Below the pieces are notes generated by a model, which saw only the letters and a program-made list of their open reading frames with translations, was not told where the DNA came from and did not search any database. This document shows positions 1-11,687 of a stretch of DNA of 64,000 nt, piece after piece; within the stretch, counting starts at the first letter, position 1; each line of letters begins with the position of its first letter. Origin of the DNA: Phaseolus vulgaris. Lineage: Eukaryota > Streptophyta > Magnoliopsida > Fabales > Fabaceae. The position numbers were made by a program, and so were the translations under genes. Where the stretch lies: the NCBI RefSeq assembly GCF_000499845.2, contig NC_023750.2, forward strand, positions 35,158,554 to 35,222,553, read 5' to 3'.

Positions 1-199
1 ATCAAAGCCTATCTTGGTAGGTTTGTTAAGTCTATCTTACCACCCATTACTATAATTTGGGGACAAGACTCTGCTTCACAAGACTAAATATAGTGAAACA
101 AAATACAATGCATAAAAGAGTGACTGTGAAATCCTTGTTTTAAGTAAGATGCATTCAATAATGTTCCTACAATTTCTTTTCATTGAACAATTTTTTTGT

Positions 200-637
200 T
201 TATTGACAAAATTTAGTTTTCTTAGCACGGGGATTCGAACCCATAACTGATCCCTCCCTACTTCCACTTTTACCACCAAGTCAACCTTATATATCCTTTC
301 ATTGAACAATCTATATTAAACTTATCATACATTTTGGTTTCTTTAATAAGAAATGGTGAAACAAAAGAAACAAAACTAAAAACAATGAAGAGATAATAAT
401 GCAATTTGTATAATTGACATGGAATTGCACTAATGCATCCATCTAAAAGTAATATTTGAAGTTACTTATGATTCATCATATGATATGAATGTTGGCTACC
501 AAATTCATATTGAATCATATGATCATAATCATGAATCTTAAGAATCTGTAATCATGACTACAAGCATAAATATCACCTGACACGTGTCAATACCTGCTTC
601 CATAATTTTTTACTTGAGAGATCTTAGGGAACCCAGT
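200..637. repeat. Left arm of old long inverted repeat
   Basis: This stretch reads as the diverged reverse complement of about 4876-5300. Shared landmarks, in opposite order and orientation, are the tRNA-like box region, the stretch around CATATGATATGAATG, the ACACGTGTCA-type motif near 580 and the TTAGGGAA stretch near 630. By eye the arms match at very roughly three quarters of positions with several indels, so the repeat is old. The inner limit is near 637. The outer limit is vague because the sequence becomes AT-rich. The arms enclose copy A of the large duplication. No gene is seen in 1-640; short reading frames there are chance. Confidence 0.65.
222..290 (-). repeat. tRNA-like SINE fragment (A and B boxes)
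   Basis: On the minus strand, an A-box-like segment (GGTTGACTTGGTGGT, 272-286) is followed about 40 nt later by a B-box-like segment (GGGTTCGAATCCC, near 231-242). This is the layout of the Pol III promoter in tRNA-derived SINEs. No tRNA cloverleaf closes, so it is not a tRNA gene. The same arrangement recurs inverted at about 5213-5275 inside the other arm, so one ancestral element was probably duplicated with the inverted repeat. Confidence 0.5.
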
Positions 638-656
638 GATCACCCATCAGGCTAGC

Positions 657-3600
657 CAACACCTTGATGCATCGAGTTAAGTTCATTCAGATCACTTTGT
701 ATGGTCAAATTTCAAGAACCAGATCAAGGTCCAAATACATGGTGTAGCACTAGCATTAAATAATATCACCTAACTGAGAAACCAAATATCAAACACTTAT
801 GTATTGACTCATCACTTCTAATCTTCACCCAAATTGTTGGCAGAGGTCTGACCATAGGTGAAACCTAAAGACTCTAACCACTTCCTCTATAGGCGAGATG
901 CTTACGTAGAAATATGTCATGGTGGAGATGAACCCAACCTCTTCCACTGAGAATTTCCATTTATGTATGGTAAGGCCATGAAATTACAGAGTAGCATTAT
1001 CCGATGAAACTGAAGCACTCATACTAAGTTTTAGTTATTTTAAAACCATTGTCATGATAGGTAGAAAAATAGGTTGAATGATTTGTTGACAGGGTGCAAA
1101 TTCTCTTTGACCTGCTGGATTAGTTATCTACAGTTTGATCCTTATCATCATTCATAGATACCAATAAAAGTTAGTGGTGGATTAAACTTTATCACACTTC
1201 AATCCCACTATTTAATTGGCCCTTGCCCAATATTATGGCTTAAGTTTTTCAATGAACAATCTTCTGATGATTAAAAGTTTTCGGTCAACAACAACATGAA
1301 ATTTAAAGATCAATCTCTCATTTTATGACAGAGCTATCATTACTTGTAGAAAACACTAAACTCTACAATTTTGTAAAAGTAATGCCAATGCCAGTAACTC
1401 AGTTGACCGTGACATGATTGGTTGGAAAATTAAAAACAACCTAGCAACCATGTAAAGTTTCAATATCAAAACTAATTTTTTTGGTACAGATCGTATCAGA
1501 ACTAACAGTAAAACCAATAATTTGACAACTTTATTTTATCATCACTGTACGCTCTTACGCCGTACAAATTCTTCTAAATGTAATTCCCTGGTTCTGGCTA
1601 TATAAAAGACATACAGTATAATCTGGATATTAGTTTTAGATGGACAAGATCAAGAACTTGAAGACTAAGAATAACTGCTATATCAAAAAGAGAAAACTAT
1701 ATTCAAACTTGACTAAAAAAATAAAGAGAGAAACTGGTAAAATAATTGGATCTTGCCTCTGAAACTCCATCTAGAGCAGGGTGATGAAACCTGGTATTTG
1801 ATTACATGCATTCACTAGCCTAAGATCTAGTATAACATAATTATAAAAAAAATTACTGTCACTTGTTAATGTTTCTCCTAAACTCCTAATGGTACTAGGA
1901 GATCCAAAGCACAACATGAGTTAGATAAAAGGAAACACTTCACACGTTTTGAAAGGTTAGAGCTTGAGACTTTCCTTGTTTTTCATATCCTTTTGAGGCC
2001 CACCCTTCACTGTCAAAGTTCTTGGATAGTTCTTCTCTTTGTTTTCACTGACTTGGGCTAGAATCTTGTCAGGTTTATCTGGTTACTTTTTGAGTTGGTG
2101 ATGCTGATTTTTCATTTTCTTGGGAAAAATAATTGAACTCTTTCTTGTTTCCAAAAATCCTTCATGTCCTGCAAATTTAAAGGACCAAAAAATACTGTTA
2201 GACTCAAACTTGCAACAAAACAAAGAATAACATAAAGCAAAATACAAGTAAATTTAATATAGACAAACCTTTGACTTAGCAGTATAACAAATCTTGGCCA
2301 TCTTAACTTCTCTGTTTTTCTCTTCTTTTTCCTTCAGTTATTTTCCCTTCAATGTCCTTTTTACTACCTGCTTCTCTAGAAAGACGTGCATATCATAGTA
2401 AACCAGATTTAGCTCACAGTCCAAGAGAGACACATGTAATTCAAATTTTATTCTTCACGAATCTATAATGCAACTCCTGACCCCCTAAACTCAATTACTC
2501 GACCCAGAACATAATAATGGAAGCAAAACACACACAAATCATCCAAAGAAAATTTTCCAATTTAGAAAAAAACAGTTAACCAACACTCCCAGAACAGAGA
2601 AAACTAATTAAATGATTAAATTGTTGTACCCAAACTATAAATATTTTTACAACTAATCCCCCTTCTTTTAAAAAATATTCACCACTAGTAATCCCCTATA
2701 CATTTTTTCCCAGCCTATGATATTGAAACCCTTTTACCACCATTTCAACATCTATTTTCTTATTCACGAAAAGTGGTAGAACAGGCACCCTAAATACTAT
2801 GGGTGTCAACAACATGCCCAGAGTGCCAACAAAAACCCTAACTAACTAAATAACTACAAGCTGTTGTATTGTATCAACAAGTCTGTATGCATCAAAACAT
2901 CTTCTTCAAGAGGATTGCCCACCAAGCGGGAAAAGTGAGAGTGAGGGGATTCAAATCCACACCTCGAAAAGGTGAAAGTTTGTTTGAGATCCTCATTCTG
3001 TAATCACTTGCACGAACTCACTGTTGTCACCAACAAATTGATCGATTAAACTAAGTTATCGTCACTAGAATTTTCACAACTAAAGAAAGAAACGCAAGTA
3101 AAGTGAAGGCTAAACAGAAAAAGGCTAAACTAAATACCTGTTCGTGGCAAAGACAGAGACTTTGTGGTGGAGGAGAAGCACCCACAAGAGAGTCTTTGCA
3201 GTGGAACAAAAGCACCCAAAAGGGGTCCATTAAACGGCACTCATCTTGTTGCTCAGATTTTTTCTTGCCACTTGTCAATATCAACATCGGTGGCAACCAT
3301 GGTTTTACATAGCAAGGTTAAAGCTTCTAAGACTGCATGTGATGGCATCAGCCACATTTTTCACAATGTCAACGATCAAGGATAGCAATAAACCACAACC
3401 TATGGCAGTAACCCTTTGATCAATCTGAATCTATGTTTGTGCCTTCTAAATTTGGATTATGTTCCTCCATAGTGATATAAAATGAAAGGCAGTTTCTTCC
3501 TGCACCCCCTGCATTTTTCTTCTTGCATCCCCCACAATTTTATAAATTCTGAAACTAACTTTCACCTTTTATTTCAAATCGGGATTTGAGAGTGTGTTAC

Positions 3601-4248
3601 GGATTCATCAATCCGAAAGTAAATCATGTTGTTTTCTAGATGAGGGGTGTTCTGGAAGTAAAGTTTGCATAAATTGTTAAATTCTGGATTGCTGAATCTG
3701 GAAGCCTAATTTCTATTACGGATTGATGGATCTGGAATGATTTTTTTCACTTATGAATTTCTGAAACCGGAATGCATATTTGGAATTACGGATCGGCATA
3801 CCCAGAATGATTTTTTTAATTATGAATGTTCTTCATTTTTATTTTTTTTTGGATTAACACTGTCATTCATGTATTACTAGAAGCACCAATCTAGGAGGTT
3901 ACCGGAAGTGTCAATCCAAAAATTTACTGGATTTAATAATCCGGAATAAAAAAAATAAATGTAATTTTTTATATAGGAACGATTTTGTCTTTACACCGTG
4001 TACTGGATTTGGTAATCTAGAATTAAAAATAAATAAATGTAATTTTTTATATAGAAACGATTTTATCTTTGAACAACATTGTGGGGGAAGAAAGAAACTG
4101 CCAAAATGAAATTACAACAAAAAAGAGAATTTTTTTTATAGAGTTTTTAAGAAGATAAAGAAGGAAAAATGTATTACAATAATAGAAGATCAGAATGAAA
4201 GTGAAGGAATATTTTGAGATGTATATGAAGAGCACAGCATTTGATAAA
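657..4248. repeat. Large duplication, copy A
   Basis: From 657 to 3487 and again from 4103 to 4248 this matches 17227-20186 in direct orientation, nearly base for base apart from small indels and scattered substitutions. The gap in the match (3488-4102) is the MITE. The block has no long coding frame. On the minus strand there are lysine-rich stretches at about 1960-2160 and 2270-2400 and a piece at about 3230-3310, but frames shift and stop between the copies. It may therefore be a decayed spliced gene of unknown identity. The upstream limit of homology lies about 20 bp inside the left inverted-repeat arm. Confidence 0.8.
3488..4102. mobile_element. MULE-type MITE with 9-bp target duplication
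   Basis: The 615-bp element has terminal inverted repeats beginning GGCAGTTTCTT at the left and ending AAGAAACTGCC at the right, continuing imperfectly into C-rich sequence. It is flanked by perfect 9-bp direct repeats AAAATGAAA (3479-3487 and 4103-4111). The paralogous copy B near 20035 has a single AAAATGAAA with no insert, so the empty site is visible. A 9-bp target duplication is the hallmark of the Mutator superfamily. The interior has no coding frame and contains repeated, partly palindromic motifs of the type ATTACGGATTNATNNATCCG. Confidence 0.88.
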
Positions 4249-4875
4249 AGGGAAAATGAAACAATTGAGTAACATTAATCTCATTGACTATTAATAGGGC
4301 GTAGGATTAGGAAATAGTAATATGCATGTTTAAATCATATTTTAATTTTAAGGGTTTAAGACTTAATTTTGTTTTAATTTATAAATTTATCATGGATTGT
4401 TTTTATTAAGTCCTTGACTTGATATACTTGGATATCCTTTTTACTTACACATGTCACTTATTTTTATTTTTATTTAAAATATATATTTTATTGTCTACAC
4501 CACCTTCCAATTTATATAATTATTCAATATATTTGTAAAATCACTCTATCAGTTTACATTCTCACTCTTTTTCTCCTTTATCTTTTTCTCTTAAAGTTTC
4601 GTCTTTTTTCAATGAGTCTTAAACATTGCAAGAGATAACTCAATTCTAATAATTAGAACGTTACAATTGAAATTTTCATAAATAATATTCATGTATATGT
4701 AATGACATAATATTGATTTATAGAAAATCACTAGCCATTAAATTTAGGAGATTATATATTGATGTAATTTGAATGCATAGTTATACATAAATTAATTGGA
4801 AGAGAAAAAAGTTACACACGCCTAATAAATCATATTTACGCACATTTATTAAAAAAAAATAACTCATTAATTATC

Positions 4876-5300
4876 TATAATTGGATTCCCTAATATCTTC
4901 AAGTTAAAATTATGGAAGCTTGACATGTGTCGGGTGATATTTTTATATGTAGCCATTATTATTATTAGAATCTTACAATTTATGATCGGATCATTTTGAT
5001 TTCAATATGAATTTGGTAGGCAACCATTCATATCATATGATGGATCATAAATAACTTCAAATGTTACTATAGATGAACTAGAACAATTTCATATCAATTA
5101 TAGAAATTACATAATTATTTTATTTTATTTTTTACTTTTTTTCCACCATTTTTTATTAAAATAGCCAAAATGATAGATAAGTTCAATATAAATTATTCAA
5201 TGAAAGGAGATATAAGGTTGATTTGGTGGAAAAAAGTTGAAGGGACGGAGAAACAAATCCTGAGTTCAAATCCCTATTAAAAAAATTAACAAGAATTTCA
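4876..5300. repeat. Right arm of old long inverted repeat, with SINE-like boxes
   Basis: Reverse-complement partner of 200-637. On the plus strand an A-box-like stretch (GGTTGATTTGGTGG, about 5217-5230) and a B-box-like stretch (GAGTTCAAATCCC, 5262-5274) mirror those in the left arm. The 4249-4875 segment between the end of copy A and this arm is AT-rich with nothing recognisable. Confidence 0.62.
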
Positions 5301-6016
5301 CAATATTAAGAAAATTAAAACAAGAATTTTACAATGTTAATTTTTTTTTTTATTATGTTATAGTATATAAGTGAGTGAATTTGTTTAGTATTTAATAGTC
5401 TGTGATAAAAGATACATTGAACAATGTTTCATGATTAAATTTATTATAAAATAATGTGATATCCACTTTTTATTTAATTACTCATTTTGATATTGTAATT
5501 TGTAACAAGATATGATTTTAATACTTATATATATCATATATATATGTTAACTATTTTTATTATCTTTCACAAGATATGATTTATATTTAAAAATTAGTTA
5601 ACAATTCATCATTTGAATTGAAATTTCATTGCTTTGGCTATAAATTTAAAAGTATACAATTTTGTTATATTGAATTTTTTTTATTTGTCGTCAAAATTAA
5701 ATATGTATTTATTTACTTCTTTATTGAAGTCTAATGTGCATTTATTTACCTCTTTATCAAAAATATGTATTTTTTGATGGTTTGGGTGCTCAATAAAGGT
5801 ATGAATTGTGTGCATCGTGACCCCAAATATTTGCTGCATATTTTCAAAGATTCTCTGCACAAATTCAGAGCATACAATCTTCATGCATATCCACTCATAA
5901 CTGCCGTATCAACCCATTCATTTTACTATAAATTTGTGTGAATATCTGCTACCCACATTGGCTACCTATTCTCTGTTCTCACCATTTGAAACAAGAGAAA
6001 ATTTTTTGGTTCAACC
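5301..6016. other. AT-rich stretch, no gene seen
   Basis: Low-complexity AT-rich DNA before the retroelement gag-like region. If the retroelement at 6017 were complete, its 5' LTR should lie here, but no sequence matching the 3' LTR (7495-9101) is apparent. The short frame at 5681-5884 looks like chance. Confidence 0.5.
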
Positions 6017-7178
6017 ATGGCTTCTTCTTCCAAGAAATAGAAAAATAAGGGCAAGCAAACCACCTTTCAAGGTGTGCTAGAAGGTTAGTTCGCTGGAAAT
6101 GAAGAAGCAATCAATGCCTACATTCACGAGACAAACAGAAAGCAGATTAATATACCCAAGGTGCTAGATTTCAACTGGCTGAAATCTGAAAAATTGGAAG
6201 AAACAAGGGCTGTGTTGAAGCACCAGAAACTGAAAAAGCTGTTGTAATTAACGGGTAATGTATATCCTGACTTGGTTAAGGTGTTTTACACTAACCTCAC
6301 ATTGGATGGAAAGAATGTTGTCTCTTATGTGAAAGGGACCAAGATGAAGATCACAAGTGAGGTGTGGAATTCTGTGGCTGGAATAAAGTATGTTGGACTG
6401 AAAGTAGGAAAGGGAAACACCAGTGGAATTCAAGAATTCAACAAGCTGCAATACTATAAAAGCTGCATGAGGAATTCTACAGAGAGTATAAGCAGGTTCC
6501 ATGCATTTGAACCTCACTCCACGCCTTGTTGCCTACATCATAGCATGGCAACTTATCCCAAGAGGTACAAACCATGCAGTTTTACATGAAGAGGATCTAA
6601 TTCTTCTATATTGCATCATGAACCAGATTAAGGTAAATTGGGTTTTCATTATCAATGAACACATGCTCAAATAAAAAAGGTTGGCTGATTACCGCTTTCC
6701 CTATGCTATTCTTGTTTCCAAATTGATTGATTACTTTGGTGTTGATGTTACAAATGAGAGAAACGATCCAATCAAAGTTGTAAGTGAGATTGATAATTCA
6801 ACTCTCACCAAAATGGGATTTCACAAAATTGAGGACAAGTGGGTGGTTCTTAAAGGAAAGGACCCTCAAACAGAACATGAAGCATCAAACCTCCACAATG
6901 AGGATGAGGATGAAGTTGTTCCCATGGAGGATGACTCACCTGCTACCCAATCTGTGCATGAGGAAGTTGCTGCAAATGCCATAGTTGCCTATCAATCTCC
7001 AGAATACTGAGGAGAACCAATGTCTATGTTTGAAAGGCAAGTGTTGTATCGCCTTGATGTAATGACTACAGAACAAAGGGCATACTTTGAAACTACTCAA
7101 GCAAGGTTTCAACACCTTGATGATCAGATTGAAGGGGTTCAGGCACAACTTGCAGAGCTTTACTACAAGGATCAGTAG
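6017..7178 (+). pseudogene. Broken retroelement ORF ('putative plant transposon protein' type)
   Basis: The frame opens with ATG at 6017 in good context (MASSSKK) and reads through conserved segments including WLKSEKLEETRAVLKHQKL, GNVYPDLVKVFYTNLTLDG and KMKITSEVWNSVAGIKYVGL. Further on come RFPYAILVSKLIDYFGVD and an acidic tail, ending near 7178 with a possible short coiled coil. This layout matches the legume retrotransposon-encoded family annotated as 'putative plant transposon protein'. The assignment is from memory of the family. It is dead: in-frame stops occur early (the codon after KK, again after VLEG, and near 6245) and a frameshift lies around 6480-6660. No reverse transcriptase or integrase is present, so it belongs to a non-autonomous or deleted element whose 3' LTR follows. 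Confidence 0.7.
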
Positions 7179-7494
7179 TCTTCTGTTTTTCATGCTTTCT
7201 TTATTAGTTTAAAAGTCTGTAATGATGAACAATTTGTCTCTATCTTTTGGACTATTATGGTTATGCTTCTGGTTTTTTTTCTATGATTACATGCTGTTTG
7301 ATGAATCCAAAGGGGAAGAAAAATAGCTCACCATGCTAGGTGAAGCTAGCTAAAACAGGGAGTTAAATTCTACACCTTTAAACCATTTTACATGTTATGC
7401 AATGTTCTGTTTTTCTGGTTTAATTTGTGGTGCAATGCAGGTTTTTAAAGCAACAAGAGCTATGGGGATTTGTCTCCATCAAACAGGGGGAGAT

Positions 7495-9101
7495 TGTTGA
7501 AGATGGTTGCTGCCTCTTCAAGATTGTGTTTGATGAAGACTTTTATGTACATTTCATGTGTATTTTTGCTTTGCTTTAAGTGTGTCTTAGGTAGTGCTTA
7601 GAGGTTGTTTAAGAGTGGGTTTTTTGCTGAGTAACTCACCTCCTAACCACTGGCCATGTGATAAGAACAAGCATAAGTTTTCTTAAACTGTTTTTCACAT
7701 GTTTTACAAAAAACACGTTTACTGCATAAAAATAAATCTGTTCTTTTCTAAATAAACATATTCTTTTTTAACTGATGTCTTGGCTAAGTCTTGTGAAAAT
7801 TAGATTTTGTGCATCATGTATTTTGACTAAGTCTTCTACCTTTCAAAACGACTGTGTTTAAATAGTTAAGCTTTTCTGTTTTCGTTTTGAAAAATAAATC
7901 TGTTCATCTGTAAATGAATAGATTCATTTTGTCTCTGGTGTCATATCTAACTTAAACGTTTTTCAGTTTTATCTCTGCACCATAATGGTTGACTAAGTCT
8001 TCTCACTTAACAAATTCTCTAACTGCTTTTGAAAATAAATTTGTTCATTTTATTTTCAATCTGTTCATTTTATAACAGCTTTAACTGTTTTTCAAAATTC
8101 TGTTATAAGTTGGTTTTCTATAAAATGAGAACTTGTTTCTGAGTTTAAACGTTGTTCATACATTTGTAAAAACAAGTTTTACAGCAGAGAATTAAGAGTT
8201 TACAAAGAATTAGCATTTGTTCTTCAAAGATTTCGAAAATCACAAAGTGCTTGTTCTTGGTTTGGTTCCAAAAGCTTGGTGTGAGGTGTTGTTACTGTTC
8301 TAGCAATCTTGCCTACTGGTTTAAGGCAGATCTTTGTATCATCAATCAGGTGTAGTCGTTTCACTTTTCACTTCTTGTAATAGTTTGGTTGAACACTCTT
8401 CTTGATAGGTTTTCTTGAAGAGTGTGTGTGAGCTAAAATAGGTTTTTTCAGCAAGAGTACCTAAGTTCTTGTAGGTTTCAAGAACAGTGGGAATTGTGTT
8501 TGTTTGTATTGTGATTTAGTGATTTTCACCTTGGTTTAGGTGAAGACTGGATGTAGCTCAGTTGAGTGAACCAGTATAACTGCCTTGTGTTCATTCTCCC
8601 TCAATCTCTGCAATTAAGTTTCTGCATAATTGATAAAACAACAAAGAAATAAATCGGTTCAATTAAAAATAAATCTGTTCTGTCTGGGCATGGTTCATAT
8701 TGTTCTTAATTTTTGGAAAACTGGTTGATTTCAATAAGAACACTTATAATCTGTTAAAAGCCATTAGAACAGGTTGATTGTAATAGATCACTCAATAAAC
8801 TGTCAAGCCATTAATTGAACCTTAATCACTTGCTTGAAATTGAAGGTTGTTGTTTTGGTGATTCACTGTTTTTCGTTCTAATATCAGTGTGTGAGCATCT
8901 GGAAAATATATCTGCAGATCTTGTGATTAACCTTGCTGCATAAAATCTTTTCAAACACACAAACAGTGCTAAAATAAATTTGTTCATTCCCATATAAATC
9001 GATTTATTTTCTGTAAACTGTGTTAAATACTGTTTTTGCGAGAAGCTTTTAAAAGGTCAATTCAACTCCCCTCTTGAACTTTGACACTATTAAACCCAAC
9101 A
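7495..9101 (+). mobile_element. 3' LTR of retroelement, about 1.6 kb
   Basis: The LTR begins TGTTGA directly after a polypurine tract (AAACAGGGGGAGAT, 7481-7494) and ends ...CCCAACA at 9101, giving matching TGTTG/CAACA ends. The 1607-bp LTR has no coding frame. It contains repeated copies of a motif close to AATAAATCTGTTC (near 7730, 7895, 8031, 8645, 8667 and 8970). The 5' LTR is not in the window, so the element is 5'-truncated or was rearranged. The 7179-7480 spacer between ORF and LTR is non-coding. Confidence 0.75.
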
Positions 9102-9930
9102 CATATGACCATTAGAAAGTAAAAGAGGTTGTCCCAATATATACGAGAAGAATTCATTTTGATTTAGTTATACATATCTCAAGGTTCTATGGATTCTATT
9201 TCTTTGGAATTTGGTGTTGCTTATATTAGAATAAGCTTGGATTAGATAACATGAGTGTTATTAGAGATATGATTGCGTAGAGGTTGGTGTGAGATGTCTA
9301 TGTTCATGTCAGAATACAACAAAGTTGTGGATCATTGAGTTAGGTCACGTCAAAATCTCTTAAGCAATTTGACAAGAACCTTTCAACAGAAATACTCGAA
9401 GATCGTGGGGTTGACATAAATCGTCTATTTGAGATGGAGGGAAAATACATCAAAGCATTCATTGATAGGCACAAGGAGGAAGTTAGATAAGCAAAAAAAA
9501 AACTCATCGTATTTTTTTATAACTTCAGTTATCAACAACTATGAGTCAAATCTTGAGAACTATGATGATTGAAGACATCTTCGATCAGACAGACATTTGA
9601 TGCAGATAAATGAAGAATATCGTTAATTTTGTCTATGGGTAATCATGATTTTCTGAAAGTTATGTCATTCCTTGGTGTAAGTTAAGCAATCATAAAGATG
9701 ACTCCAAAGTTCATAGATTCTTACTAGATTCTCAAGAGAATATGTTCAACTGCTCATAAAATTGTTTATCTCTTTCGTTAACCAACATTCTATTATGTCT
9801 TTCGTGTATCGTAACTAAGGAAATATATATAATTGGTCACAATCATATTCTAATGTCTAATTTAGTTTAATAAAAAGTATCTTTTAAAGTGAAGTCAATT
9901 AAAATTTTGGATTCTCAAGTAAGGTAACTT
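9102..9930. other. Unassigned intergenic stretch
   Basis: No recognised gene. A 48-codon open stretch on the plus strand (9344-9490) containing DINRLFEMEGKYIKAF reads like a fragment of a protein but I cannot name it. Given the gypsy-type sequence that follows, 9.2-10.07 kb may be a decayed internal region of that element. Confidence 0.35.
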
Positions 9931-10622
9931 CGTGGTAGAAATATCGACAAAGTCAAAGTACTGCGAAATCTCATATGATGTGATTCCACATGAAAAATAA
10001 AAGAATAATATCCTAATATTTCTTGGTAAGCTAATTTTCGAGGACGAAATTTTTTTTATTAGGGATAATTGTAAGACCCAAAAGCGAAAGACCCCCTCCC
10101 CCCTTCATTTTCTCATCCCACACTTTCTCTCTCCCTCTCCCTTCTCTCTTCAATTTCTCTCCCATATCTCATCCATTCCAAAATCTGATCACGACATGTG
10201 GTAGCTGAGGAGTCATGGTACATTTCTACCCGATCAGATTTTCAAACAGAGTAAGTTCATTTTTTACTCTAAAGATCGTGGTAGAAATATCGACAAAGTC
10301 AAAGTACTGCGAAATCTCATATGATGTGATTCCACATGAAAAATAAAAGAATAATATCCTAATATTTCTTGGTAAGCTAATTTTCGAGGACGAAAATTTT
10401 TTTATTAGGGATAATTGTAAGACCCAAAAGCGAAAGACCCCCTCCCCCCTTCATTTTCTCATCCCACACTTTCTCTCTCCCTCTCCCTTCTCTCTTCAAT
10501 TTCTCTCCCATATCTCATCCATTCCAAAATCTGATCACGACATGTGGTAGCTGAGGAGTCATGGTACATTTCTACCCGATCAGATTTTCAAACAGAGTAA
10601 GTTCATTTTTTACTCTAAAGAT
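9931..10622. repeat. 346-bp tandem duplication across a gypsy internal/LTR junction
   Basis: Two head-to-tail copies, 9931-10276 and 10277-10622, differ by a single base that I can see (A3T8 versus A4T7 near 10048 and 10394). Each contains TTTTCGAGGACGAAA followed by a purine-rich stretch and TGTAAGACCC, the usual 3' internal end and LTR start of Ty3/gypsy chromoviruses. LTR starts therefore fall at 10070 and 10416. A C/T-rich tract lies in each copy. The near identity indicates a recent duplication. Confidence 0.88.
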
Positions 10623-11687
10623 CCCTCATTCTCTGTTTTTCTATATGATTTAGTCATCAATCTTAGTGAGACCAGTTGAGAAAAGTGTTTCTCTCAACTT
10701 GATTAAGCTCATACTAAAATTTGGTAATGTTTGAATAACTTGCTTTAGGTTCCTAAATTTTGAAGTGATTCCCTTGTTTGAGGTAGAATTTCCATAAGTG
10801 AAATTTAAGGTAAAGAAAACTAACTTTAACTTTCAATAATATCCTAGACTAGAAGATTTGAATGTGGATGAAACGTGATCCCAAATTTCAATTTCTCTTG
10901 TAGGAATGTTAGTTGATAAAATTGTTTGATTTTATGTTGTGTGAACATGTATAAATATTATATTTTGATAGTTAAACTCCGAGAAGAACATTAAATTCAT
11001 CTGCATAACTGCTGGAAACCCTCCCTTGCTCTCCAAGAAAGTCATCTAAACATATTTTTCACAATGAAATCATCTTGAAATCTTTGCTCCTTCAACAAAC
11101 TATTCTTTTACAGAAGTAAAACATCTTCAAATTAACTTCAATCTATATCAATCCAATTTCAAAGTTATAATCTCGATCTGAACTTCCATCATCTTATTGT
11201 TTTTAATCTGTGAAAAAAAAATGCTTACCATTGATTACTTTCAATGAGTAAAATCAAATGATTAACTGATTTCTACTCATGCATACATAAAAAGCATTCA
11301 GTAAATCCCACTAAAAGAAACTCTAGTAACTTGCATTCATTATATTGCATGATTTTCTAATTTGGTAAGAAACAATGTTAAGCTACACTCCTAAGCTGCA
11401 ACACAATTAAAAGATTGTCCTCTCTAACCCCGTAAGTATGGTTTTAATCATGCCTAATAGTCATGTTAAAACTTATATCATGCTGACTTTTATTCCAAAA
11501 TTAAATCAATTTTTGGTTTTGTAGAGGAAACAAAAACTGTTTCGTCTGAAGCTTGCAAAATCATATACCTTAAACAATTGGTAAAGGTAAAATTCTAAGA
11601 TGTCAAAAGAACTAACCTATGGGTGCTTTTCTAATTTCAATATCGACAAATTACAATGCATTGAAAGCAACTACTACACAGAAAGTC
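10623..11687. other. Intergenic, probable LTR continuation
   Basis: No gene seen. The first part probably continues the gypsy-type LTR opened at 10416, but its end is not recognisable. The part close to 11687 is the 3' flank of the minus-strand PPR gene. Confidence 0.4.

Noticed and set aside
222..290. tRNA gene on the minus strand
   Set aside because: B-box and A-box resemblance only; the acceptor, D and anticodon stems do not fold.
2921..2990. tRNA/SINE-like B box (GGATTCAAATCC) in duplication copy A
   Set aside because: Only a single box; no A box at the right distance and no matching structure in copy B beyond the shared homology.
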